Of a stretch of DNA of 64,000 nt, positions 35,747 through 44,410 are shown in pieces. The DNA comes from Phycisphaerales bacterium. GTDB lineage: Bacteria; Planctomycetota; Phycisphaerae; Phycisphaerales; UBA1924. Position numbers and translations under genes: made by a program. How positions within the stretch are numbered: position 1 is the first letter of the stretch; every line of letters begins with the position of its first letter. The DNA lies in contig JAVJVK010000004.1 of the NCBI GenBank assembly GCA_040221175.1, forward strand, positions 248,001 through 312,000. The letters run 5' to 3'. The notes beneath the pieces were generated by a model, which saw nothing but the letters and a program-made list of their open reading frames with translations, was not told the DNA's origin and did not search any database.

Positions 35747-37015
35747 TCAGGCGGCCTGCTCTCGTGACTGGGCGACGGGCTTGAGCGCGATGGCAACGGC
35801 CGTCAGGTCGTCCTGTTGATGCAGCGAACCCGCCTGGCAGTCCACGCGCTCGGACAGCCGGCGGATAGCGCTGGCCGTACAAGCCTCTTCGCTGCGCCCG
35901 ATCCACGGGAGGTTCGCAAACTCGGTGAGGTACGCCTGCACGTCCAGCTTCCCGTTTGCCGAACCCAAAGCCGCCTCGTCCGCGTCGGGGAAGGCAGTCT
36001 CGAATCCGTCGCTATACAGGAGGAGCGTCTCGCCCGGCTGGAGCGTAAACGTAATCTGCTGATAGGGCTCGCCTTCGAAGACGCCAAGGAGTGCGCCTCC
36101 GGAGTCGTAGGATCGCTCCTCATCGCCGCCCAACACCAGTGCCGGCGGGTGGCCCGCGGTGCACAAGGTGACCTCACGCGTACGCAGATCGAGCGTCCCG
36201 CAGATCGCCGTCGCGAAGCGCGAACGTCCCCGTTGGGTGCGCACAAGGTCGGCATTCAGCGCGGTCATCGCTTCGGCCGGGGATCGCGTCGCCGCACCGC
36301 TCCGAAGGCTCCGAGAGATCACCATCGTGAGCAAGGCCGCGGGAACGCCGTGCCCCACGGCATCGGCCACGAAGAACCACAGGCGATCCTCGTCGATCCG
36401 CGTGACGTCGTAGATGTCGCCGCTGACGTACGTCGCCGGGCGGTACATCACGCCGAACTCCAATCCGTCGGCTTCGGGCAGCTCGGCAGGCAGCAGCTCC
36501 TGCTGGATGGCCGCCGCCAGGTTCAATTCCTCGTGCATGCGGTCCATTTCCTGGCGCACGCCGCCTTGAGCGCCCGTCAGGATGCGTAGCTCCTGTTGCA
36601 GCTCGACGATGGAGTCCTGGCGACCCAGCAGCGCCTTGAGGGCGGTGGCGATCGCGTGCGGGTCCAGGGCCGTATCGGCCCCGAGCAGCCCGCCACGGGA
36701 GATCTGGCTGCGCATGTCCGCCGGCATGCCAGGCATGAGCACGAAGCCAAAGGACGACACGTCGTGGAGCAGATGGGCAAACGCCACGATGGTGGCCTTG
36801 GGCGTCCCCTCGTCAAGCAAGACGAGCACGGCGTGCGCCCGAGCGGCATCGCTCGACTCGCTCTGGGCGATGAGCGTGTCGGCCAGATCCCCCACATCCA
36901 CGAATTCGGCCTGCGGAGCCTCTGCGCCCCAGGCAGCGCGGATCGCCTCCCAATAGGCCAGCGAATCACCGCCCGAAGGGTCGGAACTTGCCACGATGAT
37001 GCCCGGTGTTGCCAA
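35747..37015 (-). CDS. SpoIIE/PP2C-type phosphatase with receiver-like N-terminus
   Basis: A 422-residue protein of the RsbU/SpoIIE type. Residues 1-130 look like a degenerate receiver (GIIVASSDPSGG, HAVLVLLDEGTPKATIVAFA); residues 135-170 form a coiled linker; residues 170-422 are the phosphatase (LAAAIQQELLPAELPEADGL, YVSGDIYDVTRID with Asp200, FFVADAVGHGVPAALLTMVI with Asp218, LYSDGFETAFPD). TTG 37015 is used as start because GGGAGG is 7 bases upstream. Acts on a phosphoserine in an anti-anti-sigma partner in known systems; no partner is encoded here. Confidence 0.88.
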   Translation of the reverse strand: MATPGIIVASSDPSGGDSLAYWEAIRAAWGAEAPQAEFVDVGDLADTLIAQSESSDAARAHAVLVLLDEGTPKATIVAFAHLLHDVSSFGFVLMPGMPADMRSQISRGGLLGADTALDPHAIATALKALLGRQDSIVELQQELRILTGAQGGVRQEMDRMHEELNLAAAIQQELLPAELPEADGLEFGVMYRPATYVSGDIYDVTRIDEDRLWFFVADAVGHGVPAALLTMVISRSLRSGAATRSPAEAMTALNADLVRTQRGRSRFATAICGTLDLRTREVTLCTAGHPPALVLGGDEERSYDSGGALLGVFEGEPYQQITFTLQPGETLLLYSDGFETAFPDADEAALGSANGKLDVQAYLTEFANLPWIGRSEEACTASAIRRLSERVDCQAGSLHQQDDLTAVAIALKPVAQSREQAA

Positions 37016-37074
37016 CGCGCGCCCTCCCGAGGCGCGCCAAGGCGGCGTGCCCCTCCTCTGGAAGGGCTATCGGC

Positions 37075-37578
37075 TCAGCGAGCCATCTTCTGAAGCCGAG
37101 CGAACTCCAGTTCGACGGTATCCCCGCGCTCCAGGCCGAGTTCTCGGAGCTTGCCGGCCTGAAACTCCAGGGCAAACTGGGCGGCCGCGTTGCTGGGGTA
37201 CCTCGTCAGCCGCTGTTCGTAGGCCTGGCGGCTCTCGCCCTCCAACTGCGGCTCAACGGGCATCTCGTGCGTCGCCACGACCGTGCCGAACTGATCGAGA
37301 AACGCAATGTCGATGGGCACCAGACAATCACGCATCACGAATTCCAGCCGACGGGGCCTGGGAAACACGAAGATCATGCCACCGTCGGGCTCGATCTGCT
37401 CGCGTCCGCCAAGCCCTTTGAGCCGCTTCGCATCGTCGGCCGCGATTTCCAGGAAGAACGTCTGCCCGTTGATCGTGATCGTCTCGACGTCGTTCGAAAC
37501 GGCTTCGTTTGGCACGCAGGCGCCAAGCAGCACGCAGGCCACGGTGAAAAGGAAAATCAGGATCGTCCGAGAAGCCAT
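37075..37578 (-). CDS. DUF192 lipoprotein
   Basis: A 167-residue lipoprotein: signal peptide MASRTILIFLFTVACVLLGAC with Cys21 as lipidation site. Residues 35-160 carry the DUF192 pattern (ADDAKRLKGLGGREQIEPDG, GMIFVFPRPRRLEFVMRDCL, VPIDIAFLDQFG, NAAAQFALEFQAGKLRELGL). The function of DUF192 is unknown. Its first 22 bases overlap the end of gluQ, with the ribosome site (GGAGGACGACGC) inside gluQ coding sequence, so translation is coupled. Confidence 0.9.
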   Translation of the reverse strand: MASRTILIFLFTVACVLLGACVPNEAVSNDVETITINGQTFFLEIAADDAKRLKGLGGREQIEPDGGMIFVFPRPRRLEFVMRDCLVPIDIAFLDQFGTVVATHEMPVEPQLEGESRQAYEQRLTRYPSNAAAQFALEFQAGKLRELGLERGDTVELEFARLQKMAR

Positions 37579-38507
37579 GCGTCGTCCTCCGGCGTAAAGC
37601 GGGCGGGCCCGCGGGGCATGGTATCGAGGTCAAAGCGCTCGGCGAACTCGGCCGCGTCCATCGCCACCCGTGGCTGCTCGGGCATGCTCCACGAGGCCAG
37701 TAACCCCCAGATGCGCTCGATCGGCACGCCCCGCGCCCGATACGCCACCAATCTGCTGTCGCCGTGCCGCTTGGCAAGCCGACGGCCATCGGGCCCGAGC
37801 ACCAGCGGGAGATGGGTATATATGGGCGTTGGAGAGAGCCCGAGGGCCTGGTACAACAGCGCCTGCCTTCCGGCCGAATCGAGCAGATCATCGCCCCGCA
37901 CCACCTGGGTCACGCCCTGGCGGGCGTCGTCGACGACCACGGCAAGTTGGTACGCCGGCATGCCCCGCTTGGTCCATATGACGAAGTCACCAGCCTCGGC
38001 TGCCGGGTTGATCCGGGAGGGCCCCAGGAACGCGTCGTCGATCTCGACATCGCCCTCTGGCGTGGCAAACCGCCAGTTCGTTTCCCGGGCTGTGAATGGG
38101 GCTGGAGCGAGCGGCACGGGTCGGGCGACCGCAGCGGGCGCGCCATCGCCAGCATGCGGCGCCGATGCGGCCGCGGCGATCTCTCCCCTGGTCAATTCGC
38201 AGGGATAGGCCATGCCGCCGGCCGCCAGCGCCTGCATCGCGTCAACGTGAGGGTCCAGGTGCTGGCTCTGGATCACGGGCCCCTCGTCCCAGTCAATCCC
38301 CAGCCACGCGAGGATGTCGAGGGTCTGGTCGATCGCGCCGGGCTTCACACGCGGGCCGTCCAGGTCTTCGATCCGCATCGCGATAGCCCAACCGTGCCGG
38401 CGCGCGAGAATCCAGTTCACCGCGAAGGTCCTCGCATTGCCCAGATGCAGGGCGCCGGTGGGTGACGGGGCCAATCGCGTCTTCTGGGCTGGCAGGGCGG
38501 GGTTCAC
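37557..38507 (-). CDS. gluQ: Glutamyl-Q tRNA(Asp) synthetase
   Basis: A 316-residue truncated GluRS that attaches glutamate to queuosine at position 34 of tRNA-Asp. Class I features: RLAPSPTGALHLGNARTFAV (HIGH-like HLGN), MRIEDLDGPRVKPG, VVRGDDLLDSAGRQALLYQA, and the KMSKS counterpart GRRLAKRHGDSRLV. It begins at a GTG without clear Shine-Dalgarno sequence. The zinc site usual in this family (C-x-C followed by Y-x-x-x-C) appears reduced to one Cys (AYPCELTRGEIA). The stop codon region overlaps the DUF192 gene. Confidence 0.93.
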   Translation of the reverse strand: MNPALPAQKTRLAPSPTGALHLGNARTFAVNWILARRHGWAIAMRIEDLDGPRVKPGAIDQTLDILAWLGIDWDEGPVIQSQHLDPHVDAMQALAAGGMAYPCELTRGEIAAAASAPHAGDGAPAAVARPVPLAPAPFTARETNWRFATPEGDVEIDDAFLGPSRINPAAEAGDFVIWTKRGMPAYQLAVVVDDARQGVTQVVRGDDLLDSAGRQALLYQALGLSPTPIYTHLPLVLGPDGRRLAKRHGDSRLVAYRARGVPIERIWGLLASWSMPEQPRVAMDAAEFAERFDLDTMPRGPARFTPEDDAWLLGRS

Positions 38508-38637
38508 GGGGGCATTTGTAGGGAAGGCGTTGGGGCCGGGTTGGTTGGCCCGCCCCGGGCGCTACCGTTGAGGCCCGGCGGGCGGCACGTGGAGGAGTCG
38601 CGGGCCCCCGGATTCCGGCGGGATGGAGTGTGGCACG

Positions 38638-38940
38638 ATGGAGAAGCTCTCCGAAGCCGAGGTGAAGGATCGCCTGGCGAATCACCCCGAGTGGACCGAG
38701 GTCGGCGGCGAGATCCAGCGGACCTTCGAGTTCGCAGACTTCAAAGCATCGATCCGGTTCGTCAACGAGGTGGCCGAAGAGGCCGAACGCGTGCAGCACC
38801 ACCCCGACGTGCTGATCCGCTATTCAAAGGTGACCCTGACGGTCTCCACCCACGACGCCGGAGGGATCACCGTCAAGGACTTCGATCTGGCGAGTTTCGC
38901 CGATCAGGCGGCCGACGCAATCACCGCCGCGACCGCCTAA
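38638..38940 (+). CDS. phhB: Pterin-4-alpha-carbinolamine dehydratase
   Basis: A 100-residue enzyme that recycles 4a-hydroxytetrahydrobiopterin formed by aromatic amino acid hydroxylases; some members act as helper proteins in molybdopterin metabolism. ATG 38638 follows GGAG by 9 bases. The active-site pattern is visible: FADFKASIRFVNEVAEEAER then QHHPDVLIRYSKVTLTVSTH, followed by GGITVKDFDLASFAD (the His-His and the conserved Asp). No phenylalanine hydroxylase is seen nearby. Divergent from gluQ. Confidence 0.92.
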   Translation: MEKLSEAEVKDRLANHPEWTEVGGEIQRTFEFADFKASIRFVNEVAEEAERVQHHPDVLIRYSKVTLTVSTHDAGGITVKDFDLASFADQAADAITAATA

Positions 38941-38956
38941 GTATCGCAAGGGGCCG

Positions 38957-39307
38957 CTAGTGCGGCACTTCCTTGACGGCGTTTCGATTCCAGGCGGGCA
39001 CCCGGACCACGATGGGTCCATCGCCCTCAACCTCGCATTGACAACTCAGGCGGCTGTTCATCTGGAGCCCGGGAGCCTCCTCGACGCGGTCTTCCTCTGC
39101 CTCGGTGGCCTCAGCCACGTCGTCCATGCCCTTCTCGACATAGACGTGGCACGTGGAGCAGGCACACACGCCTCCGCACGCGTGCTCGATATTGATGCCG
39201 TTGTCGATGGCGACCTCGAGAAGATGCTCGCCCTTGGCGGCAAGCACTTCCCATTCCTGCCGGTCCGAACCGGTCAGGGCCTCGGGGTCTTCCAGAATAA
39301 ACTTCAC
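38957..39307 (-). CDS. [2Fe-2S] ferredoxin, adrenodoxin/Isc type
   Basis: A 116-residue electron carrier. GTG 39307 is the start, preceded by AAGGAGGT with a 6-base gap. Cluster ligands are in EHACGGVCACSTCHVYV (C-x5-C-x2-C arrangement) and a fourth in SRLSCQCEV. The loop ahead of the first Cys and the acidic helix (DDVAEATEAEEDRVEEA) match the Isc/adrenodoxin group that supports iron-sulfur assembly or P450-type redox. No partner reductase is encoded nearby. Confidence 0.93.
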   Translation of the reverse strand: MKFILEDPEALTGSDRQEWEVLAAKGEHLLEVAIDNGINIEHACGGVCACSTCHVYVEKGMDDVAEATEAEEDRVEEAPGLQMNSRLSCQCEVEGDGPIVVRVPAWNRNAVKEVPH

Positions 39308-39432
39308 GGGAACCTCCTTGGGCCCGTGATCATGATCGCTATGGCGTAGGTGCATACCTCAGGTTAGGCTCGCTGATTGCGGCTTGGAATCGTTCCAGAC
39401 AACACCATTCGGGATGTCTGGTATCCGCCTGC

Positions 39433-40548
39433 TCAGTCGCCCGCGAGCGCCTCGAAACGCTCGATCTCTGCTTCGCTCGGCTCGGCGTCCCGGCGCTGCA
39501 TGGCTGCTCGCGCCACCTCCAGGAACTTCTCGGTCCGGTAGGCCTTCTCACCGGCGTCGGTGACCCATCGCATCGCACGAACGCGACCGGTGATGGGCTT
39601 GGCGGCCGCCCACATCGTCCCCGTGCCGACCACGGCACCGGTCATGATGCGGGTGCCGATCGCGGTCTTGACGTGGTCTGCCAGGATGCAGCCCATGAAC
39701 GTCTCGCCCGTTCGCTGGCGGTCGATGACGACCTGGCCGTACGTGTTGAGCAGATTGCTGTTGGTGGTGCCCGCGCCCAGGTTGCACCATGCGCCAACGT
39801 AGCTGTCGCCGAGAAACCCCTCATGCGCCTTGTTCGCGTAGCCCTGGAAAATCACGCCCGTGATCTCGCCGCCGACCTTGCAGACCGGACCAATCGCCGT
39901 GTACGGACGGATGGTGGCGTGCTCGATGATCGTCGACCCCGGGCCGACGTATGCCGGCCCGATGACGACGGCATGGTGGCCGACGCGTGCGTTCTCGTCG
40001 ATCACGATGGCGCCGTTGCTCGCGTCGAGTACGGCACTCTCGGCAACCCTGGCTCCTTCCCGCACAACGACGCCCTTGGCCGGAGCCATCGATGCGAGAT
40101 CATTAGAAATGCACGCGTCCCGGTGCGTGCGCACGTGCCAGCATCGCTCGAGCAGGCCGGCCCGGTGCTCGCTGGTCGAGTATGAGGCCGGGTCCAGCGC
40201 ATCGGCCCCACCACCACCGACACGCGCCGCGAGGAGGGTGTTACCGCTCACCAGCGCCTGGCCCGCCTGCAGGGCGTCGATCGCATCCAGGTCTCGGGCC
40301 GCCAGGGGCCATCGGCCGTTGACGACTACGGATTCCTCGGGCGGCGCGTCGTTCACGGTCTGGCGAGGATGAATCACCTTGGCGATCGCCGCCAAAGACT
40401 CGGGCACGATGAGCGCACTGGGCTGCATGCCCGCGTTGGTCCACCGCTCGAATGCGGTCCACGCGCCCGTGCGGATATCGAAGGCGGGCCGCAGGTCATT
40501 CAGCGGCGCCAGTTCGCCCTTGCCGTCATCGAAGAGGATCAGCTTCAC
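39433..40548 (-). CDS. Alternative bacterial GlmU (GlcNAc-1-P uridylyltransferase / GlcN-1-P acetyltransferase)
   Basis: A 371-residue bifunctional enzyme for UDP-GlcNAc synthesis in the alternative branch found in Bacteroidetes and planctomycetes. GTG 40548 follows AAGGAG by 6 bases and gives the family start KLILFDDGKGELAPLNDLRP. The C-terminal half is a left-handed beta helix (IVIDENARVGHHAVVIGPAY, VGPGSTIIEHATIRPYTAIG) with the diagnostic acetyltransferase block SYVGAWCNLGAGTTNSNLLN. Last gene of the mreB-mreC-mreD cluster, linking precursor supply with cell-shape control. Confidence 0.85.
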   Translation of the reverse strand: MKLILFDDGKGELAPLNDLRPAFDIRTGAWTAFERWTNAGMQPSALIVPESLAAIAKVIHPRQTVNDAPPEESVVVNGRWPLAARDLDAIDALQAGQALVSGNTLLAARVGGGGADALDPASYSTSEHRAGLLERCWHVRTHRDACISNDLASMAPAKGVVVREGARVAESAVLDASNGAIVIDENARVGHHAVVIGPAYVGPGSTIIEHATIRPYTAIGPVCKVGGEITGVIFQGYANKAHEGFLGDSYVGAWCNLGAGTTNSNLLNTYGQVVIDRQRTGETFMGCILADHVKTAIGTRIMTGAVVGTGTMWAAAKPITGRVRAMRWVTDAGEKAYRTEKFLEVARAAMQRRDAEPSEAEIERFEALAGD

Positions 40549-40576
40549 GCCCTGCTCCTTTAGAAGTCCACGAAGC

Positions 40577-41137
40577 CTATGACCGACGTTGCCAGGGCCG
40601 GGGGCTGTTTCCGGTGAAGCCCAGAAGCGGTGCGATGGCGATGAGCAGCAAACCGAGCGGCAGGGCAAGGATCGCGGTGTAGCCGGCGGACCCGAGGCGA
40701 ACGAGGATCTCGCGCCCGGGTTCAAACGCCAGAGGGGCGCCGGTGAGCTTCTGGATGGTCAGCAGGATGACCACGACGACCTGTGCCGCCAGGACGCCGA
40801 AGAGCGTCAAGACCGAGAGCGTGGCCAGGTGATGGCGCACCAGCTTGCCGCGGAGCGTCAGGATGACCTGCGCCATGAGCACGCTGCCCAACGCATACGG
40901 CCCGATGAGCGGCTGGGCCGCACCGGCGAGCATGGGCCAGCCGCCGGTCAGGTCGAGCGTGAGCCCAAGCACCAGGCATGCCCACACCGCATGCATCGGC
41001 GGCGCGCTCAGGGCGATGTAGGCGCCCATGGCGAGCAGGAAGCTCGGCTGGACCGGGCCGATGGCAAGGGCGTCTCGCAGCCCACGCTCGAGCCCCAAGA
41101 GGAGATACGCGATGATGGCAAAGACGGGCCAGTTCAC
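40577..41137 (-). CDS. mreD: Rod shape-determining protein MreD
   Basis: A 186-residue inner-membrane protein with about five hydrophobic helices (NWPVFAIIAYLLLGLERGLR, FLLAMGAYIALSAP, VWACLVLGLTLDLTGGWPML, LSVLTLFGVLAAQVVVVILL, AILALPLGLLLIAIAPLLGF). Start is GTG 41137, whose GTGA overlaps the TGA of mreC, the usual coupling in mre operons. Anchors the MreB elongasome in known systems. Its identity rests on topology and on the position after mreC. Confidence 0.88.
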   Translation of the reverse strand: MNWPVFAIIAYLLLGLERGLRDALAIGPVQPSFLLAMGAYIALSAPPMHAVWACLVLGLTLDLTGGWPMLAGAAQPLIGPYALGSVLMAQVILTLRGKLVRHHLATLSVLTLFGVLAAQVVVVILLTIQKLTGAPLAFEPGREILVRLGSAGYTAILALPLGLLLIAIAPLLGFTGNSPRPWQRRS

Positions 41138-42036
41138 GGCGTGCCATCCTCCGACTCGTCTTCCTGCGGATCGATCGGTACGCGCAGCACGACTTCGCTG
41201 ACTCGCTCGAGCGGCACCGTGGGCGCGACGGTGATGATGGTTCTCGTCGGTTCGTCGGGCGCCGGCGCCACCTCCACGACCTCGCCCACGATCAGCATCT
41301 GAGCGCTGCGCGGCCACGTTTCGTCGCGCAGTCGCACGGTCATGCCGATCGAGATCTCCACTGGTGCGCGGCGGGTCTCATCAAACACCCAGGTCGCAGG
41401 GCCTGAGAGCATGCCCCCGCCCGCGGGCTCGAGCCGGCACTGGATGCCGCTTTGCAAGTCCTCTCCGGTCATCACCAGGGCCATCAGTCCACCGGCGGCA
41501 TCGTCGGTTATGGGGCGCACGACGCACCAGGCCCCCGTCACGCGCTCGACGCGCCCCAGCAACTGGAGCCCCTCCACGACGGCCACCGAGTTCTCGACCA
41601 CGCCTCGACCGGTGCCGGCGCGTACCTGCAACGCGCTGCTCGAAGCCTCGCTGAAGCGACCGATGACTGGCGCGGCAACCTGCTGCACGCCCAGCTCGGG
41701 CGTCAACTCAGCGCCGCGCTGGAGCTCGAAGACCAGCCGCCCGAGTTCGCGGACCTTCAGCTCCAGGTCGAGCGCACGCTGGCGGGCGACTTCGAGTTCC
41801 TGCTTGTACTGTTCGGCCAATGCGGGATCGGCCATCCGCCGGAACGGGCGAGTCAGTGGGTCGCTGACCCAGCGGACGGCGTTGCTGACCGGCGCCGACA
41901 CGGTAACGGCCACGTCGGCAAAGCCCGTCGTCCAGCGCGTGTATCGCATGGGCGTGATTGCGAGCAGGAACAGCACGACCAGGCTGGCACGCAGCAACGT
42001 TCGAGCACTGGGTCGTCTGGAGAATGGTCCGGCCAT
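41134..42036 (-). CDS. mreC: Rod shape-determining protein MreC
   Basis: A 300-residue periplasmic protein with one N-terminal helix (ARTLLRASLVVLFLLAITPM), a coiled coil (residues about 73-105, ALAEQYKQELEVARQRALDL) and the two-barrel domain: PVIGRFSEASSSALQVRAGT, NSVAVVEGLQLLGRVERVTG, MLSGPATWVFDE. Links cytoplasmic MreB to the penicillin-binding proteins. Lies 40 bases after mreB. Confidence 0.94.
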   Translation of the reverse strand: MAGPFSRRPSARTLLRASLVVLFLLAITPMRYTRWTTGFADVAVTVSAPVSNAVRWVSDPLTRPFRRMADPALAEQYKQELEVARQRALDLELKVRELGRLVFELQRGAELTPELGVQQVAAPVIGRFSEASSSALQVRAGTGRGVVENSVAVVEGLQLLGRVERVTGAWCVVRPITDDAAGGLMALVMTGEDLQSGIQCRLEPAGGGMLSGPATWVFDETRRAPVEISIGMTVRLRDETWPRSAQMLIVGEVVEVAPAPDEPTRTIITVAPTVPLERVSEVVLRVPIDPQEDESEDGTP

Positions 42037-42076
42037 GTCGCCCCGGAAGTCACGGGCTGATCAGTCGACCGGCCCG

Positions 42077-43207
42077 TTACACGTCGATGTCGTTCTCGAG
42101 GGTGGCCTTCCACTCCTCGATGTGCTCCAGGTAGATCGCCGTTCCGCGGGCCACGCAGGTCAGCGGATCGTCTGCCAACTTGCACTCAAGCCCCGTGGCC
42201 TTGCGAAGCACCTCGGGCAAGCCACGGAGCAAGGCGCCGCCACCGGCGAGCATGATCCCGTTCTCGACCAAGTCGGCCGCGAGTTCCGGCTCGACCTTTT
42301 CGAGCGTGCGCGTCACGGTCTCGATGATCTGGCTGATCGGTTCGCTAAGGGCCTCGCGGATCTCTTCGCTGGTGATGGTTGCCTTTCGCGGCAGGCCACT
42401 GATCATGTCTCGACCACGTACCTCGATCGTGCTCTCATCGCTCGACTTGCTGGCCGAGCCAAGCTCGATCTTGATGCGCTCGGCGGTCTGCTCGCCGATC
42501 ATCAGGTTGTACGTGCGACGCATGTGGTTCATGATCGCCTCGTCCATGTCGTCGCCGGCAACACGCACCGACTCGCACACGGCGATATCAGCCAGCGACA
42601 TCACGGCTACTTCCGTGGTGCCGCCGCCGATGTCCACGATCATGCTGGCGGTCGGCTCGGCCACCGGAAGCCCGGCCCCGATGGCCGCGGCAACGGGCTC
42701 CTCAAGCAGGTACGTCCGCCGGGCGCCGGCGTGCTCGGCGCTGTCGAACACGGCCCGCTTCTCGACGGCCGTGATGCCGCTGGGCACGCTGATCACCACG
42801 CGAGGGCCGATGAAGCCCCAGTTGCGTGTGAGTTGGTTCACCTTGCGGATGAAGTAGCCCAGCATGGCCTCGGTGATCTGGAAGTCGCTGATCACGCCAT
42901 CCTTAAGCGGGCGCACGGCAGCGATCGAGCCGGGCGTCTTGCCCAGCATCTCCTTAGCCATCCAACCGACGGCCTGCCCGTTCTTAAGCACCTCGTTGGT
43001 GCCCTTGCGCACCGCGACCACGCTGGGCTCGTTGAGCACGATGCCCTGGCCTCGCACGGCAACCAGCGTGTTACAGGTGCCCAGGTCGATACCCATATCG
43101 ACACTGAACAAGCTCGTGATACGGTCTAGGTACCGCACTGCCGCGTCGCCCTCCTGGCCAGCCGCCGCGGCGTCATTGCGACGGATACTCCGCATGGGGC
43201 GATCCAT
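42077..43207 (-). CDS. mreB: Rod shape-determining protein MreB (bacterial actin)
   Basis: A 376-residue actin homologue that guides lateral wall growth. Nucleotide-binding motifs: MGIDLGTCNTLVAVRGQGIV, VVISVPSGITAVEKRAVFDS, YLLEEPVAAAIGAGLP, IVDIGGGTTEVAVMSLADI and MLAGGGALLRGLPEVLRK. The N-terminus carries about 30 extra residues before the actin core. A promoter (TTGAGG/TATAAT, 43234-43260) is visible upstream. Presence of mreBCD agrees with rod-like or at least wall-containing growth. Confidence 0.95.
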   Translation of the reverse strand: MDRPMRSIRRNDAAAAGQEGDAAVRYLDRITSLFSVDMGIDLGTCNTLVAVRGQGIVLNEPSVVAVRKGTNEVLKNGQAVGWMAKEMLGKTPGSIAAVRPLKDGVISDFQITEAMLGYFIRKVNQLTRNWGFIGPRVVISVPSGITAVEKRAVFDSAEHAGARRTYLLEEPVAAAIGAGLPVAEPTASMIVDIGGGTTEVAVMSLADIAVCESVRVAGDDMDEAIMNHMRRTYNLMIGEQTAERIKIELGSASKSSDESTIEVRGRDMISGLPRKATITSEEIREALSEPISQIIETVTRTLEKVEPELAADLVENGIMLAGGGALLRGLPEVLRKATGLECKLADDPLTCVARGTAIYLEHIEEWKATLENDIDV

Positions 43208-43233
43208 CGGCCCCGGCGGACGGCAGGCGTGAG

Positions 43234-43260
43234 ATTATAGGAATCGGTCAGCATCCTCAA
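43234..43260 (-). promoter_or_regulatory. Promoter of the mreBCD-glmU cluster
   Basis: On the minus strand TTGAGG (43255-43260), 15-base spacer, perfect TATAAT (43234-43239), about 27 bases upstream of the mreB start. The spacer is short but the -10 is consensus. Confidence 0.55.
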
Positions 43261-43398
43261 GCGTGCTTGGGGCCACTTTGGTGCGCACATTCTGCGAACA
43301 GCATCGAACTACCGAACAAATACCGTTCTATAGATCGCTCGCAAGAATCGCTGCATTCCGCTCAATCCTCGCCTCTGGTCGACCGATACAACAAGCAA

Positions 43399-43418
43399 GG
43401 CCGGCCCGAAGGCCGACC
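43399..43418 (-). terminator. Intrinsic terminator after the DUF4331-DUF4198 pair
   Basis: On the minus strand GGTCGGCC (43411-43418) and GGCCGGCC (43399-43406) pair around a TTCG tetraloop, followed by TTGCTTGTT. Lies 88 bases downstream of the DUF4198 stop and separates it from the mreB promoter. Confidence 0.7.
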
Positions 43419-43505
43419 CGGACAACCAAACGAGGCGACGGAAGCCGCCGGGCGACCATGGGCATGACGCCTACGGTGGCCCGTTGCCATTTGGGCTGGG
43501 TGCTA

Positions 43506-44336
43506 TCAGCCTGCCGTGGGCGGAAGTACGACCTGGAAGGTCAAGGACGCCCAGAAGCTCTTCCAATCGGCGTCTTCACGATCATCGGTCCGAATCATGT
43601 GGAGGCACGTCAGCATCCACGGACCGGATTCGTCCAGCGGAACATCTGCAAATCCGTCTGCGTCGGTCTGTAGCACGCGACTGGCCGATTCCTCGTGCAT
43701 CCGCTGCTGCGAGACCGCGACCACCCGAGCATTCGGCAGGGGATCGCCCCGGTACAGCACCCGCACACGAGCCTGCCCGCCGGCAAAGGCCTCGTCGAGC
43801 GGCTCGAGCACCAGTTCCAGCGGCAATCCAACGATGCGGTCCCGCAGGCTGGTTGCCCCTGTCGATGGCTCGTCGAAGACGCGTACCAGCGCCTTGGCGC
43901 ATCGAACGTACACCTCGATCCCGGGCTGGTCAGACTCTCCCCGTGCCTTCCGCTGCTCGACCACGTGGTCAAGCCCCTGCTCGTCCAGGTATGCGGCAAA
44001 CCGCTCAGCACCTAGTTCGCTGCGCACCTCCTCGCTCTCGTACACGACGATGTTGGTTCCGGCGTCTCCAAAACGCGCCACGTTCGTCGACTGTCCATGG
44101 CGTCCCAGGACGGATTGCACTTCGTTCGACGAAATCAACTCGAACCGCTTGACGTACGGGTTGTTTCGCGGCACGAATTCGCCGTCGAAGCGGTGCCCGT
44201 GCATCAGGAAGAACTTGCCCAACGCACCGGGTCTGGCCTCGAACGTGCCGGGCCGGATCCAGAACTCGTGGGCGTTGACTTCGCCAACGAGCGAGAGAAG
44301 GGCGCAAGCGATCGACAGCATGATTCGCACGGACAT
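43506..44336 (-). CDS. DUF4198 exported protein
   Basis: A 276-residue protein with signal peptide MSVRIMLSIACALLSLVGEV, NA. The mature start HEFWIRPGTFEARPGALGKF is the DUF4198 signature; the family is linked to nickel or cobalt uptake in some genomes and contains carboxypeptidase-regulatory-like beta domains. The C-terminal domain has GGQARVRVLYRGDPLPNARV, the usual Ig-like fold. GGGAGGAA lies about 8 bases before ATG 44336. Likely co-transcribed with the DUF4331 gene upstream. No metal transporter is adjacent. Confidence 0.88.
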   Translation of the reverse strand: MSVRIMLSIACALLSLVGEVNAHEFWIRPGTFEARPGALGKFFLMHGHRFDGEFVPRNNPYVKRFELISSNEVQSVLGRHGQSTNVARFGDAGTNIVVYESEEVRSELGAERFAAYLDEQGLDHVVEQRKARGESDQPGIEVYVRCAKALVRVFDEPSTGATSLRDRIVGLPLELVLEPLDEAFAGGQARVRVLYRGDPLPNARVVAVSQQRMHEESASRVLQTDADGFADVPLDESGPWMLTCLHMIRTDDREDADWKSFWASLTFQVVLPPTAG

Positions 44337-44410
44337 GGCCAGATTCCTCCCATTGCAACGATGAAGATCCGCGATGCGTGTGACCGCACCGCGGAACAAT
44401 GAACGCGTGA

